NCBI GenBank assembly: GCA_003160755.1
Contig: QEXZ01000006.1
Location: 1 to 28,997 of the forward strand
Source of the DNA: Methanomicrobiales archaeon
GTDB lineage: Archaea > Halobacteriota > Syntropharchaeia > Alkanophagales > Methanospirareceae
DNA length: 28,997 nucleotides
Direction: 5' to 3'
A program made the translations under genes and the position numbers. Shown piece by piece: positions 1 to 5,984 of this stretch (position 1 is its first letter; each line of letters begins with the position of its first letter). The notes beneath the pieces are model-generated. The model was not told the DNA's origin. It worked only from the letters and a program-made list of their open reading frames with translations, and ran no database searches.

Positions 1-514
1 CCCATATCTCTCCATCATATTCTTGCCTGAACTTTTCCATACCTTCAACAACCGCTTCAAAATCAATCCCACGATGCGGTCTGTTTATCTTTCTGAATGT
101 TTCAGCAGTGCCTGCGTCAAGCGATGGCATAACAACGTCTGCTTCCGAAAGGTCATTTCTTACGTCTTCTCTGTAAAGCAGGGAACCGTTTGTATCAACG
201 GCTATGGGTATATCTGCTATTTCTTTGGTCTTCCTGATTAGCCAGCCAAGGCTTTTACATAACGTCGGTTCGCCTTCGCCTACGAAGGTCACAAAATCTA
301 TTTCACCACGGCTGCTTTCTACTTCTATTACCCTTTTGATTTCGTTCAACAACTCTTCCGGTGGGAAGAAGTCTTTACGCTGATTGGTCATGTGCGTTGT
401 CCTGCCGAGCTGGCAGTACACACAGGAATAGTTACAGGTTTTGAATGGAATTGGGCTAACGCCTAAAGAGCGTCCAAGACGCCGTGAGGGAACCGGTCCA
501 TAGACTATTTTCAT
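1..514 (-). CDS. Radical SAM protein (COG0731-like), 3' end cut off by window edge
   Basis: This gene was read directly from the minus strand. It starts at ATG 514-512 and stays open to the window edge, giving 171 residues. The N-terminus has a PSRRLG motif (residues 9-14), then the radical SAM cluster C27-x3-C31-x2-C34 in the form CNYSCVYC, and later a GEGEPTL motif of the SAM-binding glycine region. These features match the COG0731 family of wyosine-synthesis-like Fe-S oxidoreductases. The start codon overlaps the stop of the upstream MinD gene (ATGA at 514-511), which suggests translational coupling. In archaea and sulfate reducers such proteins accompany NifX/MinD clusters, so a role in metal-cluster assembly or maturation is likely. 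The substrate is unknown and the C-terminus is not visible. Confidence 0.85.
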   Translation of the reverse strand, partial: MKIVYGPVPSRRLGRSLGVSPIPFKTCNYSCVYCQLGRTTHMTNQRKDFFPPEELLNEIKRVIEVESSRGEIDFVTFVGEGEPTLCKSLGWLIRKTKEIADIPIAVDTNGSLLYREDVRNDLSEADVVMPSLDAGTAETFRKINRPHRGIDFEAVVEGMEKFRQEYDGEIW

Positions 515-1377
515 ATTATACTCTCCCACACATCCTTTATCGCATCCGACACCATGCCTTCCGAGAATTCAACCACTGGCATACCTGCAACCATCGCCTC
601 AGTGACCACGCTGTCGTATGGAATGTTTCCAACCACCTCTATTCCACGCTGCCGGCAAAACTCGGTAATCCTCTGGCTGTTCTCCTCATTAATGTCGTAT
701 TTGTTGATGCAGACGACCGAACCAATCCCAAAATGTCTGGTCACATCCAGGATTCGTTCGAGGTCATGCAGTCCTGACATCGTGGGCTCGGTAACGATAA
801 GTGCGAGGTCCACGCCGGTCAATGATGCAATTACCGGACAGCCGATGCCGGGCGCTCCGTCAATCAGAATGAGTTCACATCCCTCTTTTTCCGCAACCTG
901 TTGTGCCGTGTTTCTAACCGCGGTAACCAGTTTCCCAGACGCTTCTTCCGCGATATTTAGCTGCGCATGCGCCATTGTGCCATATTTCGTTTTTGATATA
1001 AAGGCATACCCAGAGACACGTTCTTTCAGCGTAAGTGCTTCCTGTGGACACGAAAACACACAGGCGCCGCAGCCCTCGCAACGTGCGGGATTGACTGCAT
1101 AACCTGATTCTTCGGTCAAAACTATCGCATTGAATCTACATGTTTCTTCGCACGTTCCGCACTCGGTACATAGCGTTTTATCCATAACGGCAACTTTCAG
1201 GCCTTTAAACTCCTCTCTCTCTATGATTTCTGGATGCAGCAGCAGATGGAGGTCTGGTGCGTCCACATCGCAGTCTGCAATGACTTTGTTCTCTGCGAGG
1301 GCGGCGAACGAGCCCACAAGGGTTGTCTTCCCCGTGCCTCCTTTTCCGCTTATAACAGTTATTTGCTTCATTTGCAT
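511..1377 (-). CDS. MinD-superfamily P-loop ATPase with inserted 2[4Fe-4S] ferredoxin domain (copy 1)
   Basis: This is a 288-residue protein of the COG1149 type. A deviant Walker A (KGGTGKTT, residues 12-19) and a CDVDAPD switch (36-42) give the MinD/ParA ATPase fold. Two ferredoxin-type clusters are inserted at about 66-115: C70-x2-C73-x2-C76-x3-C80 and C100-x2-C103-x2-C106-x3-C110P. A DGAPGIGCPV segment follows, with a conserved Cys after the Walker B-like strand. Members are thought to couple ATP hydrolysis to transfer or reduction of a metal cluster, and in ORP operons paired proteins of this kind act with a NifX-like carrier. The gene precedes the radical SAM gene with an ATGA overlap. 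It is separated from its paralogue at 1875-2714 by the GxxExxY cassette. The family call is firm; the cargo is not known. Confidence 0.93.
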   Translation of the reverse strand: MQMKQITVISGKGGTGKTTLVGSFAALAENKVIADCDVDAPDLHLLLHPEIIEREEFKGLKVAVMDKTLCTECGTCEETCRFNAIVLTEESGYAVNPARCEGCGACVFSCPQEALTLKERVSGYAFISKTKYGTMAHAQLNIAEEASGKLVTAVRNTAQQVAEKEGCELILIDGAPGIGCPVIASLTGVDLALIVTEPTMSGLHDLERILDVTRHFGIGSVVCINKYDINEENSQRITEFCRQRGIEVVGNIPYDSVVTEAMVAGMPVVEFSEGMVSDAIKDVWESII

Positions 1378-1407
1378 AGTTCTTTTATAACCACAAGATT
1401 ACACATC

Positions 1408-1447
1408 GTGGGCTCTGCCCACCCCCCCGAAAACCCTGAAAGGGTTT
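1408..1447 (+). repeat. Two-hairpin repeat module, copy A
   Basis: Hairpin 1 is GTGGGC-TCT-GCCCAC (1408-1422). Hairpin 2 is AAACCCT-GAA-AGGGTTT (1431-1447). A C-rich spacer lies between them. Both stems are perfect and both loops are three nucleotides. The same pair recurs near 17658, 20383, 21075, 27058 and 28936. Here it lies a few bases past the stop of the GxxExxY gene, so it could also act as that gene's 3' structure. Confidence 0.8.
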
Positions 1448-1450
1448 ATT

Positions 1451-1837
1451 TCACAAGATTCTTCTTTTTACCTCCAGACTCTTCGCACCAAAATTTAATA
1501 ATAAACCAACACGCATCTTTGTCGCTTTTAGATAGTTTAATAACTGTGCTTCTTCAACTTTCGTTAAGCCCGATGTTGCTTTTATCTCTACCATGACTTT
1601 ATTCTCGACTATCAAATCAGGCTTATATTTTCTGGGGATTAGCAAGTCTTTGTAATAAATATCAAGTTCTTTCTGCCTTTCAAAAGAAATCTCTCTCAAG
1701 TTTAGCTCATAACATAAAGCTTCTTCATAAACATATTCAAGGAAACCAGAGCCTAATTCACGATGAACTTCCATTGATGCACTGATAATCTCTTTAGTCA
1801 AGTCCTTATAAAGCCACTTTTCATTCATGTCTTTCAT
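1451..1837 (-). CDS. GxxExxY family protein, PD-(D/E)XK nuclease-like
   Basis: The protein has 128 residues. The name-giving motif is present as G31-F-L-E34-Y-V-Y37. A candidate nuclease core follows: D74 in a YKPDLIV strand, then E84-x-K86 in VEIKA, with a conserved QLLNYL helix after it. The length matches the family (about 120-130 residues). GxxExxY proteins are small, often present in many copies per genome, and of unproven function; a nuclease activity is inferred from the fold only. The gene is bracketed by inverted repeats and interrupts the pairing of two minD genes, unlike its neighbours, which all belong to the metal-cluster set. It is more A+T-rich than the flanking minD genes by eye, consistent with recent arrival. 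Confidence 0.85.
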   Translation of the reverse strand: MKDMNEKWLYKDLTKEIISASMEVHRELGSGFLEYVYEEALCYELNLREISFERQKELDIYYKDLLIPRKYKPDLIVENKVMVEIKATSGLTKVEEAQLLNYLKATKMRVGLLLNFGAKSLEVKRRIL

Positions 1838-1874
1838 TTTCTCTCTTCTGTGTTAATCTTGTGTGATCTTGTGG

Positions 1875-2714
1875 TTATAAGAGAATTTTATCAATTATCT
1901 CTGCAAATCGCTCCTTCCACTCCGGCATGTCCTTCACAAAGGGCACGCCCTCTGAATAGCACCGTGCAATCCGCTTGTCATGCGGAATCTCAAGCAAAAT
2001 CGGTATTCCTTCCTTCTCGCAGTGCTCATAGACTTTTCGATCTCCAATCCCTGCTTTATTTATCACCACGCCAAAAGGAATCTTTAGCACTCTGAGCACC
2101 TCAATCGCAAGCCTCAAATCGTAGAGCCCAAACGGCGTAGGTTCAGTCACAAGCACGCAGTAATCGCTGCCTTGCACCGCAGCAATCACCGGGCATGCCG
2201 TTCCCGGCGAGACATCAATAATCACGGTCTTTTCTGGATTAAGCTCCGCTTTTACCTGGTCGATCAGCGGTGTTGCCATCACCTCGCCGATATTCAACAA
2301 CCCGTACACGAGGTCAATGTCAATGTTGCCGTCACTGCTTTTTCCTGTTTTTATAACGCCGATCTCCCTCTGTTCCTCGCTGATCGCGTCCTGCGGGCAT
2401 ACCATGGTGCATAACCCACAGCCGTGACAAAGTTCAGGGAACACCATGACTTCTTTTTGGGGCACAACAACAAGGGCGTTGTATTCACACGCCGCAGCGC
2501 ACTTCCCGCAGTAATCACACCGATCGTAATTGACCGTTGGCACCCGCGTATATGCCGGCTTTATCTCCTCGTTCACCGGATTAAGGAAGATATGTGAATT
2601 TGGCTCTTCAACATCGCAATCGAGTACTTGTACGTTCGGAAGCGACAGCGCAAGATTAACTGCTACGGTGGTCTTTCCCGTACCGCCTTTACCACTTGCT
2701 ACCGCAATAATCAT
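1875..2714 (-). CDS. MinD-superfamily P-loop ATPase with inserted 2[4Fe-4S] ferredoxin domain (copy 2)
   Basis: The protein has 279 residues and is a paralogue of the one at 511-1377. The deviant Walker A is GKGGTGKTT (8-16) and CDVEEPN (33-39) is the switch region. The ferredoxin insert carries C66-x2-C69-x2-C72-x3-C76 and C96-x2-C99-x2-C102-x3-C106P. A DVSPGTACPV segment replaces the DGAPGIGCPV of copy 1 but keeps the Cys-Pro. Paired proteins of this type probably form a heterodimer, as proposed for MinD pairs in ORP operons. The gene is 45 bp downstream of the NifX-like gene at 2760-3119 and transcribed the same way. Its TAA stop lies inside the inverted repeat of the GxxExxY cassette, so its last residues may have been altered by the insertion. 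Confidence 0.93.
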   Translation of the reverse strand: MIIAVASGKGGTGKTTVAVNLALSLPNVQVLDCDVEEPNSHIFLNPVNEEIKPAYTRVPTVNYDRCDYCGKCAAACEYNALVVVPQKEVMVFPELCHGCGLCTMVCPQDAISEEQREIGVIKTGKSSDGNIDIDLVYGLLNIGEVMATPLIDQVKAELNPEKTVIIDVSPGTACPVIAAVQGSDYCVLVTEPTPFGLYDLRLAIEVLRVLKIPFGVVINKAGIGDRKVYEHCEKEGIPILLEIPHDKRIARCYSEGVPFVKDMPEWKERFAEIIDKILL

Positions 2715-2759
2715 CTGTTCATTGTTTTGCCGTTGGTTACGTGCTCTTTAGCCAGCGCT

Positions 2760-3119
2760 TTAATGTCGGTGCATTTTACACGCATTGGCATCACTGGCTT
2801 CTGCGAGTGCTCCTGCCTGGAAAGCCCTTATTGCTTCGCTTACCGTGCCGCTGGCACCCACATACACCTCTATCCCCAACTGCTCAAACATGCCGATTGC
2901 ACGTGGCCCTAATCCTGAACAGAGCATTATTTCCGCACCTGCACCTGCTACGAGCTCCGGCGTATTGCCCACGCCGCCAAAATGTTCACCCGTGTTCTGC
3001 ACAATTTCCACCTCGTTATTCACTATATCCACAACAGTAAACGTTGGCGCTCTTCCAAAATGCTCGCTTACAAAATCGTCTAATCCTCCAGTTCCCAGTG
3101 TTGGTATACATAGTTTCAT
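2760..3119 (-). CDS. NifX/NafY-like dinitrogenase iron-molybdenum cofactor family protein
   Basis: This is a 119-residue single-domain protein. It opens with MKLCIPTLG, then a SEHFGRAP loop (about 19-26), a central GAGAEIMLCSGLGPRA stretch and a GTVSEAIRAF helix. The pattern is that of the NifB/NifX/ORP/MTH1175 family (RNase H-like fold), which binds metal-sulfur clusters or cofactor precursors. There is no nif structural gene in view, so a role in nitrogenase maturation cannot be assumed. The C-terminus is Cys/His-containing (ANACKMHRH), plausibly a metal contact. The ATG at 3119 has an AGAGGTGG ribosome-binding sequence upstream. It stands between the small CxxC gene and minD copy 2. Confidence 0.92.
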   Translation of the reverse strand: MKLCIPTLGTGGLDDFVSEHFGRAPTFTVVDIVNNEVEIVQNTGEHFGGVGNTPELVAGAGAEIMLCSGLGPRAIGMFEQLGIEVYVGASGTVSEAIRAFQAGALAEASDANACKMHRH

Positions 3120-3159
3120 GCTCTTACATTACCACCTCTCTTTTTGATTTTCCCTTTGC

Positions 3160-3327
3160 CTACTTGCAAAATGGACAACTACCGCCAGAACAACCTACAT
3201 CCGCTGCCATACTGTTTTTTTCGTATAGCTTTGACCAGCACGTCTGGCAAATCATAATGCGACCAAGCTCTTTGTGGTCTGCTTCCATTCTACTCCCTTC
3301 GTTTCCGCATAGTTCACATTTACCCAT
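3160..3327 (-). CDS. Small CxxC zinc-binding protein, 55 residues
   Basis: This short gene was found by direct reading. ATG 3327-3325 is preceded by a strong AGGAGGTG ribosome-binding site, and TAG ends it at 3160. It has three CxxC-like pairs: C4-x2-C7 (MGKCELCG), C27-x2-C30 (ICQTCW), and a tail C46 ... C51-x2-C54 (SCPFCK). The first two pairs could form one treble-clef or zinc-ribbon knuckle. The GCSGGSCPFC tail resembles those on small proteins near NifX-like genes. It lies 40 bp upstream of the NifX gene and 20 bp downstream of the DUF5320-like gene, all on the minus strand. No function is known to me; a metal-carrier or partner role in this cluster is inferred. Confidence 0.8.
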   Translation of the reverse strand: MGKCELCGNEGSRMEADHKELGRIMICQTCWSKLYEKNSMAADVGCSGGSCPFCK

Positions 3328-3347
3328 CGTGTTTTCACCTCCTCTCT

Positions 3348-3677
3348 TTACTTGCTCAGTTCTCCCAATCTCTTCTTTATCTGCTCTAACTGGTCACCAA
3401 GCATCTTCGCCTGTGATTCAAGCATAGAAATCTCCTGTTCCTTTGGCATTGTCGGCATGCCCATTGGTGTTGGTGCAACAGGCGCGCCTGCCGGTGCTGG
3501 TGCTTGCCGCTGTATCCAGGAACCGAATTGCGGCATCTGTCCTGTTTGACTGAGATACTGCGCACCTGGCGGCATTCCCGTTGGACTTCTACCTACCCAG
3601 CCTGGCGAGTATCCAAATCTCATCCAGCCCGGCAAACCCGTTAGATAATACATGTTTCTCCATCTATTTCCCCCCAT
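3348..3677 (-). CDS. DUF5320-like Gly/Pro-rich protein with C-terminal coiled coil
   Basis: The protein has 109 residues. Residues 1-30 are aromatic and Gly-rich (WRNMYYLTGLPGWMRFGYSP). Residues 31-80 are Pro/Ala/Met-rich and probably flexible. Residues 81-109 form a heptad-like charged helix, with leucine and isoleucine spaced around EQIKKRLGELSK. This arrangement matches the DUF5320 proteins that accompany archaeal and anaerobic bacterial NifX-like genes. A similar terminal helix is attached directly to the NifX domain at 3952-4566, so the two could pair through their coiled coils. A GGAGGG ribosome-binding site precedes ATG 3677. No catalytic residues are evident. Confidence 0.75.
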   Translation of the reverse strand: MGGNRWRNMYYLTGLPGWMRFGYSPGWVGRSPTGMPPGAQYLSQTGQMPQFGSWIQRQAPAPAGAPVAPTPMGMPTMPKEQEISMLESQAKMLGDQLEQIKKRLGELSK

Positions 3678-3712
3678 TTTTTTCCCTCCTATATAATATT
3701 TCTTTGGTAAAG

Positions 3713-3731
3713 CTTTCTTTTTGAAAGAAAG
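3713..3731. other. Intergenic hairpin
   Basis: CTTTCTTT (3713-3720), a TTG loop and AAAGAAAG (3724-3731) make a perfect 8-bp stem between two minus-strand genes. The T7 run (3733-3739) follows on the plus strand only, so it is not a simple terminator for the genes here. It could be an mRNA spacer structure. The adjoining GGTAAAG is related to sequences near 16210 and 27795. Confidence 0.4.
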
Positions 3732-3737
3732 GTTTTT

Positions 3738-3941
3738 TTACGGTCTCGTCATTTTAGACCCGCATTTCGGGCAGGTCTGCTGATAGCATGGCACCCCAAC
3801 TTGATGCGGCATTGTATTGCCACAATTTGGACATCGGCATTCTCCGCCTGGTCCCAATCCGGTGCCGCCCATTCCGCCTCGCCCTCGACCTCCTCGTCCT
3901 ATTCCTTGACCTCTTCCTCCTCCTCTTCCCATGCCGCTCAT
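3738..3941 (-). CDS. Small Gly/Arg-rich zinc-ribbon protein
   Basis: The protein has 67 residues. Residues 1-33 are almost entirely Gly, Arg and Met (repeats such as GRGGRGRGGMGG). The C-terminal half is Cys-rich: C35, C37-x2-C40G, then C52 and C57-x2-C60G, with H46 between the pairs (CRCPNCGNTMPHQ ... CPKCGSKM). This is a rubredoxin-like or zinc-ribbon knuckle pair of a kind often found next to NifX-like and DUF5320 genes. It ends at a TAA overlapping the hairpin region upstream of the DUF5320 gene, and starts 10 bp after the NifX-fusion gene. A metal-binding role is supported by the residues; any partner is inferred from position. Confidence 0.78.
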   Translation of the reverse strand: MSGMGRGGGRGQGIGRGGRGRGGMGGTGLGPGGECRCPNCGNTMPHQVGVPCYQQTCPKCGSKMTRP

Positions 3942-3951
3942 TTTATCTTTA

Positions 3952-4566
3952 TCACCTCTTTTTAAGCGCCTCTATTTTCTTCTTCACTTCTTCCAAATCT
4001 TTCTCCAATCTACTTGCCATGTTCGATAATTGCTCGAGTTCTTCTTCTTTTGTTTTCGGTGCTGTCGGTGCCTGCGGCGCTTGTGGTTGTGGTTGCGAAG
4101 GCATTGGTTGCTGCATGCCAAGTCCCATGCCCATGCCACGTCCTCTACCGCCACCACGTCCTCCGCCCATACCCATGCCAAATCCGCCACCTGGCGCAGT
4201 AGCGCCCATACCCGCATGAGCAGCAACTGTTGAAGCACCTGTCTCACCTAATTTACCGCTTTTATACATCTCAACTGCTTCTTTTACTGTGCCATACGCG
4301 CCGGTTGCAATTTTCACACCAGCCGTGGAAAGCACCTGAAAAGCATTGGGACCTACATTTCCCGATATAAGCACGTTCGCTCCTTTATTCACTACTGTCT
4401 GCGCCGCTTGAATCCCTGCTCCTCCCGGTGCAGCGATCGCTTCATTTGCCATCGCTTCGAACGCCATCGTATCCGAATCAATGAATACAAAGTATTGGCA
4501 CCTGCCAAACCTCGGGTCTACCTGCGCATTCAAATCTCCCGCCGTTGCGGTTACGCACATCTTCAT
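3952..4566 (-). CDS. NifX-like domain fused to a Gly/Met-rich linker and coiled coil
   Basis: The protein has 204 residues, about 90 longer than a plain NifX-like protein. Residues 1-107 are the NifX/ORP-type domain: MKMCVTATAGDL, the RFGRCQYF loop at 19-26, GANVLISGNVGPNAF at 62-76 and GTVKEAVEMY at 92-101. Residues 117-170 are low complexity (GMGGGRGGGRGRGMG, then Gln/Pro-rich). Residues 171-204 form a charged coiled coil similar to the DUF5320-like tail at 3348-3677. It is the first gene after the promoter and palindrome near 4610-4640 and probably heads the operon running down to the radical SAM gene. The tail may tether the cluster carrier to the coiled-coil partner; that is inference. 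Confidence 0.88.
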   Translation of the reverse strand: MKMCVTATAGDLNAQVDPRFGRCQYFVFIDSDTMAFEAMANEAIAAPGGAGIQAAQTVVNKGANVLISGNVGPNAFQVLSTAGVKIATGAYGTVKEAVEMYKSGKLGETGASTVAAHAGMGATAPGGGFGMGMGGGRGGGRGRGMGMGLGMQQPMPSQPQPQAPQAPTAPKTKEEELEQLSNMASRLEKDLEEVKKKIEALKKR

Positions 4567-4609
4567 CTTTTCTCCACCTTCTCCCTTTTTTACTTTTTTC
4601 CCTCTTTAT

Positions 4610-4625
4610 ATGAATATATATTCAT
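4610..4625. promoter_or_regulatory. Palindromic operator candidate 1, upstream of NifX fusion
   Basis: ATGAATATATATTCAT is a perfect 16-nt palindrome. On the minus strand it directly follows a BRE/TATA-like CTTTTTATATTG (about 4640-4629) and lies 44-59 nt before the ATG at 4566. That position, just downstream of TATA, suits a repressor site. The 15-mer TATGAATATATATTC (4609-4623) recurs exactly at 5921-5935. Confidence 0.6.
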
Positions 4626-4644
4626 TACAATATAAAAAGGCTAT

Positions 4645-5508
4645 TTACTTCTTTTGTTCTTTCTCACCTTCCACAAATACCCGCACATTTTCAACTATGT
4701 GCTCAAATGCTTCCCTCACCTTCGATTCCTTTTGCATGACAAAAGGGGTTCCCGCATCCGCGGCTTCTACCATCTTCGGGTCGAGCGGCACCCTGCCGAG
4801 GAAAGGCACACCTAACTCGCTCGCCGCCCGCTCACCACCGCCATATTTGAAAATGTTTATCTCTTTGCCACAGTGAGGGCATGTAAATCCGCTCATGTTC
4901 TCGATTATCCCTATCACAGGCACTTTCAGCACACCTGAGAAGTTCACTGCCTTTCTCGAATCCAGCAATGCTAAATCCTGCGGCGTTGTTACTATTATCG
5001 CACCATCCACGTTTTTTATCAACTGCGCAACACTTAGCGGTTCGTCCCCAGTCCCCGGCGGAAGGTCAACGACCATATAGTCCAGCACACCCCAATCCAC
5101 GTCTGAGAGGAACTGTCGTATCGCATTCATCTTCATCGGTCCCCGCCAGATGATAGGTGAATCCCGGTCAGGCAGCAGAAAACCTATGGACATCGCTTTC
5201 AGCCTCGGTGTGACCAAAATTGGCGACATTTTATCCCCCGAAATCTCTGGTCGCTTGTCCTCTATTCCCAGTATCTTCGGAATATCAGGCCCGTGTATAT
5301 CGGCATCCATCAACCCCACATCTAAACCCCTCATTCCAAGAGCAAAAGCGAGATTCGCGGCTACCGTCGTTTTCCCTACTCCCCCCTTTCCACTCATCAC
5401 CATTATCTTGTACTTTACCGTCTCCATCCTCGCTTTCACTGCCTCCTCCTCCTCCTTCATCCTCTTCTTACCTTCTTTCTCCCCTTCTGCTCCCGTAGTC
5501 ATAGTCAT
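4645..5508 (-). CDS. Mrp/NBP35 (ApbC) family iron-sulfur carrier ATPase
   Basis: The protein has 287 residues. After a charged 30-residue N-terminus comes the deviant Walker A SGKGGVGKTT (39-48), MDADIHGPDIP (67-77), DLPPGTGDEPLS (148-159) and the paired cysteines C210-x2-C213 in FTCPHCGKEI. These are the hallmarks of the Mrp/Nbp35/ApbC family, which binds a [4Fe-4S] cluster at a dimer interface through the CxxC and hands it to apo-proteins. The N-terminal four-Cys motif of eukaryotic Nbp35 is absent, as in ApbC-type members. The stop of the DUF134 gene is 2 bp upstream, so the two are almost certainly co-transcribed. ATG 5508 was used; ATG 5502 is an alternative. Confidence 0.95.
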   Translation of the reverse strand: MTMTTGAEGEKEGKKRMKEEEEAVKARMETVKYKIMVMSGKGGVGKTTVAANLAFALGMRGLDVGLMDADIHGPDIPKILGIEDKRPEISGDKMSPILVTPRLKAMSIGFLLPDRDSPIIWRGPMKMNAIRQFLSDVDWGVLDYMVVDLPPGTGDEPLSVAQLIKNVDGAIIVTTPQDLALLDSRKAVNFSGVLKVPVIGIIENMSGFTCPHCGKEINIFKYGGGERAASELGVPFLGRVPLDPKMVEAADAGTPFVMQKESKVREAFEHIVENVRVFVEGEKEQKK

Positions 5509-5510
5509 AA

Positions 5511-5912
5511 TTATATCTTATCCTCGAAATTAAAAGAAGCTAAATGTCCTCTTCCACCTCCGTGCTTTCCCCCTCCACACCGAGCGGGAATTTTGCATTC
5601 CGCCAACACATAGCTCCCGCCCTCTATCCTTATGGCTTTCCCTTCGACAAAGGCTTCTGCTATTTTTCGATGTGCTTCAGTTAATATTCGATGGAACGTA
5701 GGCTGCGAAATATCCATTAACTTCGCCGATTCCGCCTGGTCGAGCCGCAAATAATCTTTCAGCCTTATGCTCTCTAACTCTTCTACCTTCAATATTTTTT
5801 CAGTTTTGGGATTATAGAAGCCCATCCCCCGTGCTCCTGCCATTGCCTTTGGCTCGAAGTAAAGGAAGTTTGGCTGAAAACCAACACATCTTACTCGTCT
5901 TGCATCACGCAT
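5511..5912 (-). CDS. DUF134 family DNA-binding protein, candidate regulator of the cluster
   Basis: Starting at ATG 5912, the protein has 133 residues. A longer in-frame extension to 6080 runs through the promoter and encodes an unlikely hydrophobic stretch, so it was rejected. The MRDARRVRCVGFQPN start is typical of DUF134 (PF02001, COG1342). Residues 45-85 form a sigma-region-4-like helix-turn-helix (LESIRLKDYLRLDQAESAKL, then ISQPTFHRIL). The C-terminal part is Cys/His-rich (C106, C112, H117, H123 around CGGGKHGGGRGH), so metal or cluster sensing is plausible. It leads the Mrp gene, and its own promoter carries the palindrome that is also upstream of the NifX fusion. Function in this family is predicted, not proven. 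Confidence 0.87.
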   Translation of the reverse strand: MRDARRVRCVGFQPNFLYFEPKAMAGARGMGFYNPKTEKILKVEELESIRLKDYLRLDQAESAKLMDISQPTFHRILTEAHRKIAEAFVEGKAIRIEGGSYVLAECKIPARCGGGKHGGGRGHLASFNFEDKI

Positions 5913-5923
5913 AATTCCTGTAT

Positions 5924-5935
5924 GAATATATATTC
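5924..5935. promoter_or_regulatory. Palindromic operator candidate 2, upstream of DUF134 gene
   Basis: GAATATATATTC is a perfect 12-nt palindrome located 12-23 nt before the DUF134 start. On the minus strand it sits three bases after a TTATATT TATA-like run (about 5945-5939). It shares a 15-base identity with the site at 4609-4623. The divergent gene at 5985 starts 50 bp away and could share the control region. Confidence 0.6.
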
Positions 5936-5984
5936 TCAAATATAAGTAAAGTAAAATAAATAAAATAGGGGTTATATTAAAATC

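Larger units (their letters stand above)
1381..1884. mobile_element. Putative GxxExxY cassette bounded by 24-bp inverted repeats
   Basis: The left end (1381-1404) reads TCTTTTATAACCACAAGATT and on to ACAC. The right end (1861-1884) is its reverse complement with two mismatches. Inside lie a two-hairpin module (1408-1447) and the GxxExxY gene (1451-1837). The cassette separates two related MinD genes, and the stop codon of the upstream MinD gene (1877-1875) falls inside the right inverted repeat. A shorter element at 27039-27206 has similar ends and the same hairpin module but no gene. No transposase and no clear target-site duplication are visible, so calling it a mobile cassette is inference. 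Confidence 0.5.

Noticed and set aside
554..1102. Plus-strand open frame of 182 codons over minD
   Set aside because: It is antisense to a well-supported MinD ATPase and has no recognisable motif.
3788..4219. Plus-strand open frame of 143 codons over the NifX fusion
   Set aside because: It arises from the Gly/Met/Arg-rich codons of the real gene on the minus strand, giving a Pro/Ser/Phe-rich shadow.
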